DNA of 64,000 nucleotides from NCBI RefSeq assembly GCF_024518835.1, contig NZ_JANIGO010000002.1, forward strand, positions 844,127 through 908,126, read 5' to 3'. Origin of the DNA: Limnobacter humi (GTDB lineage: Bacteria > Pseudomonadota > Gammaproteobacteria > Burkholderiales > Burkholderiaceae_B). Made by a program: the position numbers and the translations under genes. The notes beneath the pieces are model-generated. The model was not told where the DNA came from and did no database searches. It saw nothing but the letters and a program-made list of their open reading frames with translations. How positions within the stretch are numbered: the first letter of the stretch is position 1; each line of letters starts with the position of its first letter. Below, piece by piece: positions 54,938-63,609 of this stretch.

Positions 54938-56281
54938 TTAACGACCCACGCGACGCAGCGCTGCTGTTGAGAAATCAGCCACCGAATATTTGGTGCCAAA
55001 TTCCACAGGCTTTTCTTCGTTGGTCAGCGCATTGACCAGATAGCGACGAGCTTGTAGGTCATAGATCACCTCGCCAGCTTGGGCAAAGGTTGGTGCGTTA
55101 TACAACTGCACACCAAACACCTCGCGAACACGCCACAAACCGCCACGGGAGTCGTATTGATCACCGTGCAAAATGGTCCAGCTGTCCTCATCAATGTAAA
55201 ACACTCGCTTGGAGTAGATGTGACGTGCACCCGGTTTCAACGTGCCCTCGACCACCCACACCCGATGTGGCTCATAGCGAACCAAGTCTTGGTTCACATG
55301 GCTCTGACCCAGAATCTGGCTGTACTTCAGGTCTTTGCTGGTCAACTTGTAGTTGTTGTAGGCAATGAACATCTCTTTCTTGCCAATCAACTTCCAGTTG
55401 TAGCGGTCTGGTGCACCGTTGAAGGCGTTGAAGTCATCGTTGGTACGAAGACCGTCAGCGCCAATACCTGGGCTGTCATAGGCCAGTTCTGGCGCGCGAA
55501 TCACGCGACGCTGACCTGGATTGTACTGCCATGCCAGTCGGGGCTCTTGCACCTGGTTCAAGGGCTCATGCACCAAAGCCACCTCACCGGCTGCGTTGGC
55601 TGGGGCCAGCGTTTTGTTCATGTAGTAGAAAATCCGGTTGGGTTCCGGATCATTCATATACGACGCAAACGCAATGGTTTCCTCACGCTTGCCCAAGGTG
55701 TAGCTGCCGTTGGTTTGAACCGGAAAATCTGCAGAGATGCGGTGAATAGATCCACCGAGATCGCGCATGATGTGGTTCCAAATGACCTGAACACCTTCAG
55801 TTGGAATGGGGAACGGCACATTGGATTTTTTCAAATTCAAAATACCATTGCCACCTTCGGCCAGCTTGATAGAGCCAGCCTCTTCCTTGGCGTACTTGTA
55901 AATGTCAGCACGATAGGCCGCCGTCCGATGGCTGGGGTAAACCACCATCTTGAAGGTGGGGAAGCGCTTCATCAGCTCCATTTGGCCAGGGGCCAACTTG
56001 TCCTTGTACTGCTCCATATTCGCTGCCGTCACGGTGAACAGCGGCTTTTCATTGGCAAAGGGGTCAAGGTAACCCTTGTTGGCGTCAAAACCGGCAGGCG
56101 GTTTGGACAAACCACCATCCCAGGCGGGAATGGTGCCGGCGGCATTACCCGCCTTCTCAGCCCCCATGGGGGTCAAGGTTGTACCGAGCTTGGAATAATC
56201 GGCACTTTGGGCAAACACAGTTGTACAGGCAGAGGCCACAACAGTGGCCAGCGCCAGTCGCCTCAGACTGGTCTGGATCAT
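54938..56281 (-). CDS. DUF1329 periplasmic protein
   Basis: A 447-residue protein with a signal peptide (LALATVVASACTTVFAQSA). The family core is visible: LTPMGAEKAGNAAGTIPAWDGGLSKPPAGFD, TYALGKR-like SYTLGKREETIAF, MNKTLAPANAAGEVALVHEPLNQVQEPRLAWQYNPGQRRVIRAPELAYDSPG and the C-terminal ARHIYSKRVFYIDEDSWTILHGDQYDSRGGLWRV. DUF1329 proteins are thought to resemble LolA/LolB-type lipid carriers, and the repeated pairing with DUF1302 supports this. AAGGAGA precedes ATG 56281. Confidence 0.9.
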   Translation of the reverse strand: MIQTSLRRLALATVVASACTTVFAQSADYSKLGTTLTPMGAEKAGNAAGTIPAWDGGLSKPPAGFDANKGYLDPFANEKPLFTVTAANMEQYKDKLAPGQMELMKRFPTFKMVVYPSHRTAAYRADIYKYAKEEAGSIKLAEGGNGILNLKKSNVPFPIPTEGVQVIWNHIMRDLGGSIHRISADFPVQTNGSYTLGKREETIAFASYMNDPEPNRIFYYMNKTLAPANAAGEVALVHEPLNQVQEPRLAWQYNPGQRRVIRAPELAYDSPGIGADGLRTNDDFNAFNGAPDRYNWKLIGKKEMFIAYNNYKLTSKDLKYSQILGQSHVNQDLVRYEPHRVWVVEGTLKPGARHIYSKRVFYIDEDSWTILHGDQYDSRGGLWRVREVFGVQLYNAPTFAQAGEVIYDLQARRYLVNALTNEEKPVEFGTKYSVADFSTAALRRVGR

Positions 56282-56339
56282 GGATTTGTCTCCTTCACTT
56301 GAAAAATCCAACAATTTTTCTTGTTTTAACAACGAACGC

Positions 56340-58343
56340 TTACAGGTTGGCACCCACCACAAGCGACAGGAAGTCCCGGTCCTTGAATGGATCATAGTAA
56401 GCCTTGTCATTAAACATGCTGTAGTTCATTTCTGCAAAATATTTTGCAGATTGCATTTCAGCACGCAGGCCTATACCGAGGTTCATGCGGTCTTGCAGGA
56501 ACACACCATCGGCAGAATAGCCTTTGAAATCATGGGCAAAGAAAAGGCGGGGAGCCAAATTAATGCCATACACCACATCTGGATAATTCAGCACCGCAAG
56601 GGCCCGATAACCGAAGGCTGTTTTGGTGGCATACCCATCCACTGCACAATTGCGAGGGTTGGGGTTGATGCTTCGATCACAATTGCCGCCGTTGTAGGTC
56701 ACGTGTGCACCGGCACCGAAGGCGGGGGAGCGGCCAAAACGCTCCTCCGTGTAGGGGTCGCCAATGTCTTTCCAGAATTGTCCACCCAACTCGGCCACAA
56801 TCGCCAGCGAACTGGCGCCGAGGCGGCGAGGAAACAGAGCGATGGTCGACACCTGGGCCTGTACCTTGTCCAGCGGTTTGAAGCCATTGAAGATAGACCC
56901 AACCGGTTGGCTAAAGTATTTGGCGCCCAGCGGCCCTGTGCCGTTTGCGCCCCCCTTCAACAGGTCAGCGGTGTTGTAGCCAGCCGGATAACCCTTGGTG
57001 TAGCTGACCTCACCAAACACGGAATAACCCGAAATCTCCGTGGCGGCAGACAAGCCAGCCACTTGGATGTTTTCCTTGCCGTAGTCAAAGAAATACGACA
57101 AGGGGTTGACCACCTGTTGAGGCCCAACAGCCAAACCATTAAACACAGAACCAGGTACATTCGATGGGGTTTTGACCAAGCCCAGGTTGGGAATGCGCTG
57201 GTGATAGTTCACCAAATAAGCGCCGAATTCCGTGCCAATAGAGCCCGCATAAAAGCGGCCAGCCAAACCCATTTGCCCGGTGTCCTTGGGACGGCGGTCT
57301 CGCAGTTGGCTCATCCGAAAGTTCAGGGTACTTAAATCGGCAGGTAGTCCTGTAATTCCACCGAGCGCCGTTGTCAGTCCAGCCAACCCCCCGGTCGTGC
57401 TTGTATCGAATGGAATCCCATTCACCGTGACAGTACCCCCACCGGCATAACTTTGCCGATCGTTGTATCCAGTGAAATCAATTTCATTACCGCCGACACC
57501 CAACACTCCGGGGTTGACCGGCGAACCAGCAAAATTACAATTCAGCAAGTCAGCCTGTGAGAAGAAGGTACCACACCCATCAACCACCACTTTCTCATGA
57601 TTGACCTGGGCGAACGCTTCCAGAGACAAACCGTCCGTGGCCTGCAGGTTCATGTAAATCTGCGGGATCGGAAGAAACACCTCTTTCAACTGGGCACCAG
57701 GCCGTCGCAATGCCGCAGAGTCGAAATTGGAGTACTGGTTCACACCACCCAAAATAAACAGGGCTTCACCCCAGGTCACCACCTGGTTACCCATCTTCAA
57801 AGTCAAATTTTTTCCGAAGGGTTGAAAGTCCGCATATCCATAAGCGTCCAGCAGTTGGGCGTCTTCGAATTTCGAACCTTCTTCGTATCGATCTCCCGGC
57901 AACTTTTCACCCGGCTGAAATCCATTGGCAGCCGAACCATGGGGCACACCTTGGCTTTTCTGAACAAAGTCCGAGTACGCCTTGGCCCTGACAAAAAGCC
58001 CCCGATGATCCTTGCTCAACTCAAGCTCGCCCACCACCTTGGCGGCAGAGCTCACAATGTCGCCCTTCTTGAAGTTCAGGTTGCCATCATCCACCGTGCC
58101 GCTGGAAGCAGTCCCGCCATTGCCGATAAAAATCAAGGACTTGTCTGCCTCTTTCATCCGCTGTGCGGCACCAACAGTCACCTCCATCGCCCATCGCCCC
58201 TCGATGCCACCAGGGCCCTGAAACGTACCGGCGGCTGTTGCGAGGCTTGGCAACACTGCCGCGCCGATCAACAAGGCAAGCTTGGAAGCCTTGGGAACGA
58301 AGGGAATCTCTATTGGAACCGAACGAATACTGGCGCGGGTCAT
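56340..58343 (-). CDS. DUF1302 outer-membrane barrel-like protein
   Basis: The 667-residue protein has an N-terminal signal (LALLIGAAVLPSLATAAG) and then alternating polar/aromatic strands typical of a large beta-barrel, ending in the C-terminal LSLVVGANL. Family segments include LLDAYGYADFQPFGKNLTLKMGNQVVTWGEALFILGGVNQYSNFDSAALRRPGAQLKEVFLPIPQIYMNLQ. AGGAG lies 6-8 bases before the ATG. It is the first gene of the leftward operon and probably the outer-membrane entry or exit of a hydrophobic substrate. Confidence 0.9.
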   Translation of the reverse strand: MTRASIRSVPIEIPFVPKASKLALLIGAAVLPSLATAAGTFQGPGGIEGRWAMEVTVGAAQRMKEADKSLIFIGNGGTASSGTVDDGNLNFKKGDIVSSAAKVVGELELSKDHRGLFVRAKAYSDFVQKSQGVPHGSAANGFQPGEKLPGDRYEEGSKFEDAQLLDAYGYADFQPFGKNLTLKMGNQVVTWGEALFILGGVNQYSNFDSAALRRPGAQLKEVFLPIPQIYMNLQATDGLSLEAFAQVNHEKVVVDGCGTFFSQADLLNCNFAGSPVNPGVLGVGGNEIDFTGYNDRQSYAGGGTVTVNGIPFDTSTTGGLAGLTTALGGITGLPADLSTLNFRMSQLRDRRPKDTGQMGLAGRFYAGSIGTEFGAYLVNYHQRIPNLGLVKTPSNVPGSVFNGLAVGPQQVVNPLSYFFDYGKENIQVAGLSAATEISGYSVFGEVSYTKGYPAGYNTADLLKGGANGTGPLGAKYFSQPVGSIFNGFKPLDKVQAQVSTIALFPRRLGASSLAIVAELGGQFWKDIGDPYTEERFGRSPAFGAGAHVTYNGGNCDRSINPNPRNCAVDGYATKTAFGYRALAVLNYPDVVYGINLAPRLFFAHDFKGYSADGVFLQDRMNLGIGLRAEMQSAKYFAEMNYSMFNDKAYYDPFKDRDFLSLVVGANL

Positions 58344-58429
58344 GCATGTCTCCTGGTTGGGCCTTTAGGCCTCTTCGCCCTCTGTTCACGGGGCACTCGG
58401 GTGTTTGGATCTATGGAGTGTTACCGATC

Positions 58430-58531
58430 AGTATTCCAAACAGATTCATAAATCGAACTTTACTGACAGAAGATTGGAACTCTTCTTATTTTACATTGTG
58501 TACATTTTCCAATTTACATCGATTTCCAATT
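58430..58531. repeat. Repeated TTCCAA motifs in the divergent promoter region
   Basis: TTTCCAATT occurs at 58506-58514 and 58523-58531 (17-base period). ATTCCAAA occurs near 58432 and the reverse complement ATTGGAA near 58473. The 257-base gap between DUF1302 and the Ada-like gene is AT-rich and otherwise without a gene. Confidence 0.45.
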
Positions 58532-58600
58532 CAAATCCACACGGCATCGCAAGATTCCGGTTGTCACGGGCCACTGAGCACCGCACACTCGCATGACCCG

Positions 58601-59500
58601 ATGCCAATGTCTCACAACATGTCCAATCGTACTGTTAAAAATCATTTCCAGCTGGTTGAGCAGGCCTTGCACCTCATCGATCGAGAACATCAACAACAAC
58701 AAAACCAGACCGCCAATCTCCCGCCCCTGTCCCTGGCACAACTGGCCGAGCAGATGGGAATCAGCCCATTCCATTTGCAACGGTTGTTCAAAGACTGGAC
58801 CGGCATCAGCCCCCAGCATTTTCAGCACATGCTCTCCAGACAACGGGCATTGGAAAAACTAAACGCTGGACAAACCGTGCTGATGGCTGCGCTGGACGCC
58901 GGATTGTCGGCAACCGGGCAGCTCCATGACCTCACCATCAAGTTGGAAGCCATGACCCCGGGGGAAATTCGTCAACGCGGGCAAGCCACCACACTGACCG
59001 TCGGCAAGGCAGAAAGCCCCATGGGATGGATATTTACCGCCCACACGCCGCGGGGCCTTCACCGGCTCGAATTCGCTCATCCATCCGATTGGGTGTATTG
59101 GGTGGACCAATTGCAGACCCAATGGCCCGAGGCGCGATTTCAAACAGAGCACACCGCGGCGCAAACCATTTCAGCCCGGATCTTCGAGACCTCGTTTCAA
59201 AACAGCCATCCGATTCAATTGCACCTGAAGGCCACACCGTTTCAATTGAAAGTCTGGGAGGCCTTGATTCGCTTGCCTCCGGGATACCAAATTGCATATG
59301 CACAATTGGCCAAAGCCCTGGGCATGCCCAAGGCGGCACGCGCTGTGGGCAGTGCTGTGGCCAGCAACCCGGTGGCTGTCTTAATTCCCTGCCATCGAGT
59401 CATTCAGTCCACCGGTGTGCTGGGCGAGTATCGCTGGGGCGTCCATCGCAAAACCTTGCTTAACCTTTGGGAGGACATCGCGTGTCACACTGCGTCATAG
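58601..59500 (+). CDS. Ada-like AraC HTH + methylated-DNA-protein-cysteine methyltransferase
   Basis: A 299-residue fusion. Residues 40-130 are an AraC-type HTH (LSLAQLAEQMGISPFHLQRLFKDWTGISPQHFQHMLSRQRALEKL). Residues 135-299 are the O6-alkylguanine methyltransferase with acceptor Cys264 in IPCHRVIQSTGVLGEYRWG. The N-terminal zinc/phosphotriester domain of E. coli Ada is missing, so induction cannot use that signal. Several ATGs (58601, 58607, 58619) are close together; the first is listed. It is divergent from the DUF1302 operon. Confidence 0.9.
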   Translation: MPMSHNMSNRTVKNHFQLVEQALHLIDREHQQQQNQTANLPPLSLAQLAEQMGISPFHLQRLFKDWTGISPQHFQHMLSRQRALEKLNAGQTVLMAALDAGLSATGQLHDLTIKLEAMTPGEIRQRGQATTLTVGKAESPMGWIFTAHTPRGLHRLEFAHPSDWVYWVDQLQTQWPEARFQTEHTAAQTISARIFETSFQNSHPIQLHLKATPFQLKVWEALIRLPPGYQIAYAQLAKALGMPKAARAVGSAVASNPVAVLIPCHRVIQSTGVLGEYRWGVHRKTLLNLWEDIACHTAS

Positions 59501-59513
59501 AAGGCATCGCAGG

Positions 59514-60581
59514 TCAGCGCCTGCGCAACAGACCATCTTCAATCGGTTGCTCGAAATGCTCACACAAAGTGTCTGTCAGCAAGCGATATTGAATACCCAA
59601 CACGCTTTGTGATCGTGTGTTGTCAAACGAAAACGAATAACCCACATTTTGATCAATGAATGCGCGGCTGACACCTGCAGCAATCGGTGCCACCCAACGA
59701 ACCAACCACTTTGGCAACTCACGGGTTGGCAATGGATATTGAGGAAACCGCCCCCGCAGCACGTTGGCCATTTGCAACAAACTCACCACAGGTCCGCTGA
59801 CAATAAAGCGTCCTTGTGCGTCCGGATTAAAGCCCGCCAACACATGTGCACGGGCAACTTCCCGAACGTCCACCAAAGCAAACTCCAAGTGAGGAACACC
59901 GGTTTTTTGCCGACCGCTGCCCAAGTCCCGCATGACATCAATACTCGTCGACTGGGTATTCCGTGTTAAAGAAGGCCCCACCACCAAACTGGGGTTGATC
60001 GTCACCAAATCCCACGCTGACTGCGCCTTGTTGATTTCCCACGCCTTTCGCTCAGCCATGACCTTGGAATAGGAATACGGCTGATGCGATTCCGAACTGG
60101 TCTCGTTCCAATCCGCTTCAGTAAAGACGTGACCCCGCTTGCTCAGCGCCTCAATCGCATCGCCGTAAATCGAGGCCACAGAGCTGGTCAACACCACCCT
60201 GCGCACCGACCCAGACCGGTTACACGACTCCAGCACGTTCCGAGTTCCGTCAACCGCCGGTCGAACCAAAGCCTCATAAGGATCTTTAAAACCCTTGATG
60301 ATGAATGGCGAAGCGGTGTGAATCACCAACTCACACCCCCTCACCGCTTCATCAAATGAACCTTCCTCGATCAGATCTGCAGAAAACAACTTCAACACAC
60401 CGGGCTGACCTTGCGCTGCTTTAAGCAAATGATCCACGGACGATGCCTTCCGTGCATCTCGAACCGTTGCGTGAACAGTCAGCCCATCGGCCAACAAATA
60501 CAGCACAATCCAGCTGGCAATATACCCAGAAGCGCCGGTAATACACACCGGCTTGCTCCGATCAATTGCTCTTCCCACCAT
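59514..60581 (-). CDS. Extended SDR, dihydroflavonol-4-reductase-like
   Basis: NAD(P)-dependent epimerase/dehydratase-fold protein of 355 residues. VCITGASGYIASWIVLYLLADGLTVHATVRDARK is the dinucleotide site with an Arg that favours NADPH. VIHTASPF, VLTSSVASIYG and QPYSYSKVMAERKAWE carry the catalytic Ser, Tyr and Lys. The C-terminal part shows LPKWLVRWVAPIAAG. This group reduces aldehydes, ketones or 3-beta-hydroxysteroid-like substrates; the sequence does not say which. It is convergent with the Ada-like gene, 13 bases apart. Confidence 0.88.
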   Translation of the reverse strand: MVGRAIDRSKPVCITGASGYIASWIVLYLLADGLTVHATVRDARKASSVDHLLKAAQGQPGVLKLFSADLIEEGSFDEAVRGCELVIHTASPFIIKGFKDPYEALVRPAVDGTRNVLESCNRSGSVRRVVLTSSVASIYGDAIEALSKRGHVFTEADWNETSSESHQPYSYSKVMAERKAWEINKAQSAWDLVTINPSLVVGPSLTRNTQSTSIDVMRDLGSGRQKTGVPHLEFALVDVREVARAHVLAGFNPDAQGRFIVSGPVVSLLQMANVLRGRFPQYPLPTRELPKWLVRWVAPIAAGVSRAFIDQNVGYSFSFDNTRSQSVLGIQYRLLTDTLCEHFEQPIEDGLLRRR

Positions 60582-60659
60582 GATCTACCCCAAAAATTGT
60601 GTTAAAAAACAGACTGTCGCCTTTGACTGCGGCACTGAGAATCAAACTAGGTGTAACCC

Positions 60660-61601
60660 ATGAATCCTGTCAGAACCCTGGCTGCCGCCCTCAAAGTACT
60701 TCCACTGTTCATATTAAGCGGCTGCTCTGCTCTGCAATTGGTGAATTCCGTATCTCGAATCTACACCGCAGACACCCGGGAAAACATCCCCTTCGATTCA
60801 AACCCAGCATTGAAGTTTGATTTGTACCTGCCCGAGAAACCAGCCGATTCAGCAGGCCCCACACCGGTCGTCGTATTTTTTTACGGTGGCAGTTGGAATC
60901 GGGGTAACAAAAGCGAATACGAATTTGTTGGGCGCCGATTGGCCTCCATGGGCTATATTGCTGCCGTCCCCAACTACCGCCTCTACCCCGAGGTCAGCTA
61001 CCCAGACTTTTTGATCGACAACGCCAAAAGCGTAAAAGCCATTCTGAACGAGCTTCAAAAATCCGATTATTCTCGATACCAGCCAGATTCCAGAGTTGTG
61101 TTGATGGGTCACAGCGCAGGGGCCTACAACGCGGCCATGCTGGCCTATGACGAGCGGTGGCTAAAGCAAGTTGGACTGAACCTTCCAAGTACTGTGAAAG
61201 GCTTTGTGGGTATCGCCGGGGCTTACAACCTATATCCCATCAATGATGTGGAAGTGCGCCCAGTGTTTCATCACCCGAATTACCCAAAGAACTCCCAACC
61301 CATCGACTTCGCAGCCAATACCACTGTTCCCTCATTGATCCTTGCACCAGAGTCAGACAACCTGGTTAGCATCGAGATCAACAGCGTGGCCTTGCACAAG
61401 GCCTTGGACCGCGCCCAGGTTCCAAACCGCTACTTACAAGTGAAAGGCACCGATCACATCACCATCATTGGCACCTTCTCGCCAGTACTGTTTTTCAAAG
61501 GCAGCACTTCACAGCCCATCGCCCAGTTCGTTGAATCGCTTCAAGGTGTCAAATCATCCACCCCAATGGTCAACCAACAGGCTCAAGCCCCAGTGAATTA
61601 A
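60660..61601 (+). CDS. Lipoprotein alpha/beta hydrolase (carboxylesterase-like)
   Basis: A 313-residue secreted hydrolase. The signal peptide ends in the lipobox LSGC with Cys22, so it should be lipid-anchored. The oxyanion segment reads VVVFFYGGSWNRGNKSEYE (YGG in place of HGG). The nucleophile is Ser152 in LMGHSAGAYNAAML and the likely His is in KGTDHITIIG. It belongs to the BD-FAE/kynurenine-formamidase-like esterases. The leader Pro/Gln tail is low complexity. It is divergent from the SDR gene. Confidence 0.88.
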   Translation: MNPVRTLAAALKVLPLFILSGCSALQLVNSVSRIYTADTRENIPFDSNPALKFDLYLPEKPADSAGPTPVVVFFYGGSWNRGNKSEYEFVGRRLASMGYIAAVPNYRLYPEVSYPDFLIDNAKSVKAILNELQKSDYSRYQPDSRVVLMGHSAGAYNAAMLAYDERWLKQVGLNLPSTVKGFVGIAGAYNLYPINDVEVRPVFHHPNYPKNSQPIDFAANTTVPSLILAPESDNLVSIEINSVALHKALDRAQVPNRYLQVKGTDHITIIGTFSPVLFFKGSTSQPIAQFVESLQGVKSSTPMVNQQAQAPVN

Positions 61602-61643
61602 CCTTCTGACCTTGAACCGCCATGCGCTCCAGCAAATACAGCA

Positions 61644-61660
61644 CTATGCGCTACGCATAG
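61644..61660. promoter_or_regulatory. 17-base inverted repeat between hydrolase and esterase genes
   Basis: CTATGCG-CTA-CGCATAG, perfect 7-bp arms with a 3-base centre, in the 164-base gap. There is no T-run, so it looks more like an operator than a terminator. It lies about 105 bases before the esterase ATG. Confidence 0.45.
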
Positions 61661-61765
61661 AGAGCATGGTCTAAAAATTGGATTGACGAACGCAGTTGCC
61701 GACTGTCAATCTCTGAAAGCTACTGAGCAGTTACATAACTAAAAATCACTGAGACAACGTTCATC

Positions 61766-63028
61766 ATGTTCAAAAAAACCAATACGGTGGCCGTGCCCAA
61801 ACACCTGGGTTCTGTCACACAAATCGACACGCATGCAGAAATCAGCCCCTACGACGTCAACATGACGCGGGACAATGTCGAAGCCATCTGGAATAGCGTC
61901 GAAAGCTTTTACAAAACAGGCCTCCAACCCGGTATGACCATGGTCATCCGTCGGCAGGGCGAAATCGTACTCAAGCGCTCAATCGGACATGCGCGAGGTA
62001 ACCCCCCCCCACAACACCCAGACCCAGACAGCAACACCGTACTGATGTCACCGGATACACCCATCTGCTTGTTCTCAGCATCCAAAGCCATCACGGCGAT
62101 GCTTATCCATAAGCTCAAGGAAGAGGGAAAACTTCAATTGACCGACAAGGTCGGTGAGTACTTGCCGGAATTTGCGTGCAACGGCAAAGAGAACATCACC
62201 ATTGGACACGTTCTGTCGCATCGGGCCGGTGTACCGCTTATCCCCATGAAAAACCCCCACCCATCATTGCTGTTCAAGTGGGACAGTGTGATTGACTTGA
62301 TCAATTCGGGTCACACCACACAAGGTGACGGCAAAACGCAGTCGTACCATGCGATTGTCGGTGGCTACATCTTGGGCGAGATCGTACGGCGAATTACCGG
62401 GCAGTCGGTTGAGACCTTTCTTCAATCGGTGATTGCAAAGCCACTGGGAGCGACTTATCTCACGTATGGTTTGCCAAAACAGCACCAAAACAAAGCAGCC
62501 TTCAATTACAGCACTGGTGCAGCACCGATCTTTCCAATCAACGTGCTAGCCAAGAGAGCGCTTAATATTGACTTCGAAAAAATAGCCAGCATTTCAAATA
62601 CAGAAGCATTCATGGATGTCAGCATTCCAGCAGGAAACATCTATGGCACAGCCGACGAAGTCTCTCGCTTTTATCAAATGATGCTGGATGGTGGGCAATA
62701 CAACGGGCATCAACTTTTTGAAGCCGACACCATTCGTGACGCCATCAAACCTGCAGGCCCGCTGACCATTGATCAGACCTTGATGATTCCAATGCGCTTT
62801 TCGAATGGATTCATGCTCGGCGAACATCTCTTCTCGCTGTTTGGTGTCAAAGCCCGAAAGGCCTATGGCCACCTCGGACTCATCAACATTGTTAGCTGGG
62901 CAGATCCAGCACGCGAAATCTCAGTTGCGTTTTTAAACACAGGCAAATCACTGGATCCGCGAACATTGCCAGCGCTGGGCAAAGTACTGCTCTCGGTCAG
63001 TCAGAATTGCAGCGTGATACAACGCTAA
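61766..63028 (+). CDS. Class C beta-lactamase-fold esterase (EstB-like)
   Basis: Serine hydrolase of 420 residues with the beta-lactamase fold: SASK (Ser104, Lys107), Tyr194 in QSYHAIVGG in place of Tyr-x-Asn, and YGHLGLIN near the C-terminus in place of KTG. No signal peptide is seen, so it is probably cytoplasmic and an esterase rather than a beta-lactamase. A run of nine C (62002-62010) lies in the reading frame after codon 79 and could slip. A terminator follows. Confidence 0.88.
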   Translation: MFKKTNTVAVPKHLGSVTQIDTHAEISPYDVNMTRDNVEAIWNSVESFYKTGLQPGMTMVIRRQGEIVLKRSIGHARGNPPPQHPDPDSNTVLMSPDTPICLFSASKAITAMLIHKLKEEGKLQLTDKVGEYLPEFACNGKENITIGHVLSHRAGVPLIPMKNPHPSLLFKWDSVIDLINSGHTTQGDGKTQSYHAIVGGYILGEIVRRITGQSVETFLQSVIAKPLGATYLTYGLPKQHQNKAAFNYSTGAAPIFPINVLAKRALNIDFEKIASISNTEAFMDVSIPAGNIYGTADEVSRFYQMMLDGGQYNGHQLFEADTIRDAIKPAGPLTIDQTLMIPMRFSNGFMLGEHLFSLFGVKARKAYGHLGLINIVSWADPAREISVAFLNTGKSLDPRTLPALGKVLLSVSQNCSVIQR

Positions 63029-63051
63029 TATTCAGAAAGCATTTAACCAGC

Positions 63052-63081
63052 AAGGCCAACCCAATTCGGTTGGCCTTTTTT
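63052..63081 (+). terminator. Terminator after the EstB-like gene
   Basis: AAGGCCAACC and GGTTGGCCTT arms with a 6-base loop, followed by T-run. Confidence 0.93.
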
Positions 63082-63171
63082 CTCTATGAAGTTGCCATAA
63101 CTAAAGTTGCTATAACTCAATGCGGCAAATTTTTTGGTGATGAACTTGCCCCCTGAATGACAGTACCGGAG

Positions 63172-63200
63172 GTATTCCTTAAACTTAGGACTAGGAATAC
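63172..63200. promoter_or_regulatory. Inverted repeat upstream of IS orfA
   Basis: GTATTCCT (63172-63179) and AGGAATAC (63193-63200), perfect 8-bp arms with 13-base spacer, ending five bases before the orfA ATG. It is a candidate operator for repression by OrfA, as known for IS2. Confidence 0.5.
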
Positions 63201-63204
63201 ATCT

Positions 63205-63609
63205 ATGTTTACGACTATGAGTTCAGACGGCAAGCCCGAGCGGGTTGAAGTGATTACTGGTGTCCAGCGCCGACGGCGCTGGACACCCTCCGAGAAGTTG
63301 GCTTTGGTCCAGGAAACATACCAAGCCGGTAAAACAGTTTCCTTGGTGGCCCGCGAAGCGGGCATCACTGCCAGCCAGTTGTTCCAATGGCGCAAAGCAT
63401 ATACAGACGGTTCTTTGGTTGCTGTTGGCGCCAATGAGCCTGTGGTGCCAGCGTCAGAGATGAAAGAGGCATTGAAGCGCATCAAACAACTAGAAGCCGC
63501 ACTGGGCCGTAAAACGCTTGAGAACGAAATTCTCAAGGAAGCGGTTGAGTACGGTAAAAGCCGAAAGTGGATTGCGCACTCGCCCTTGTTGCCCGGGGAC
63601 GACCAGTAA
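63205..63609 (+). CDS. IS2-type transposase OrfA (HTH/leucine-zipper part)
   Basis: A 134-residue protein with [45 protein letters not shown] (HTH) and a C-terminal heptad region [43 protein letters not shown]. This is nearly the IS2 OrfA pattern. ATG 63205 is chosen; the ATG at 63157 falls in the terminal repeat. Together with orfB by -1 frameshifting it makes OrfAB. Confidence 0.93.
   Translation: MFTTMSSDGKPERVEVITGVQRRRRWTPSEKLALVQETYQAGKTVSLVAREAGITASQLFQWRKAYTDGSLVAVGANEPVVPASEMKEALKRIKQLEAALGRKTLENEILKEAVEYGKSRKWIAHSPLLPGDDQ

Noticed and set aside
55079..56302. 407-codon plus-strand frame
   Set aside because: Antisense to the DUF1329 gene, whose signal peptide and motifs are clear.
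56244..57335. 363-codon plus-strand frame
   Set aside because: Antisense to the DUF1302 gene; composition typical of a shadow frame.
61766..63028. Beta-lactamase resistance gene
   Set aside because: No signal peptide, Tyr-x-Asn and KTG motifs are replaced; EstB-type esterase is more likely.
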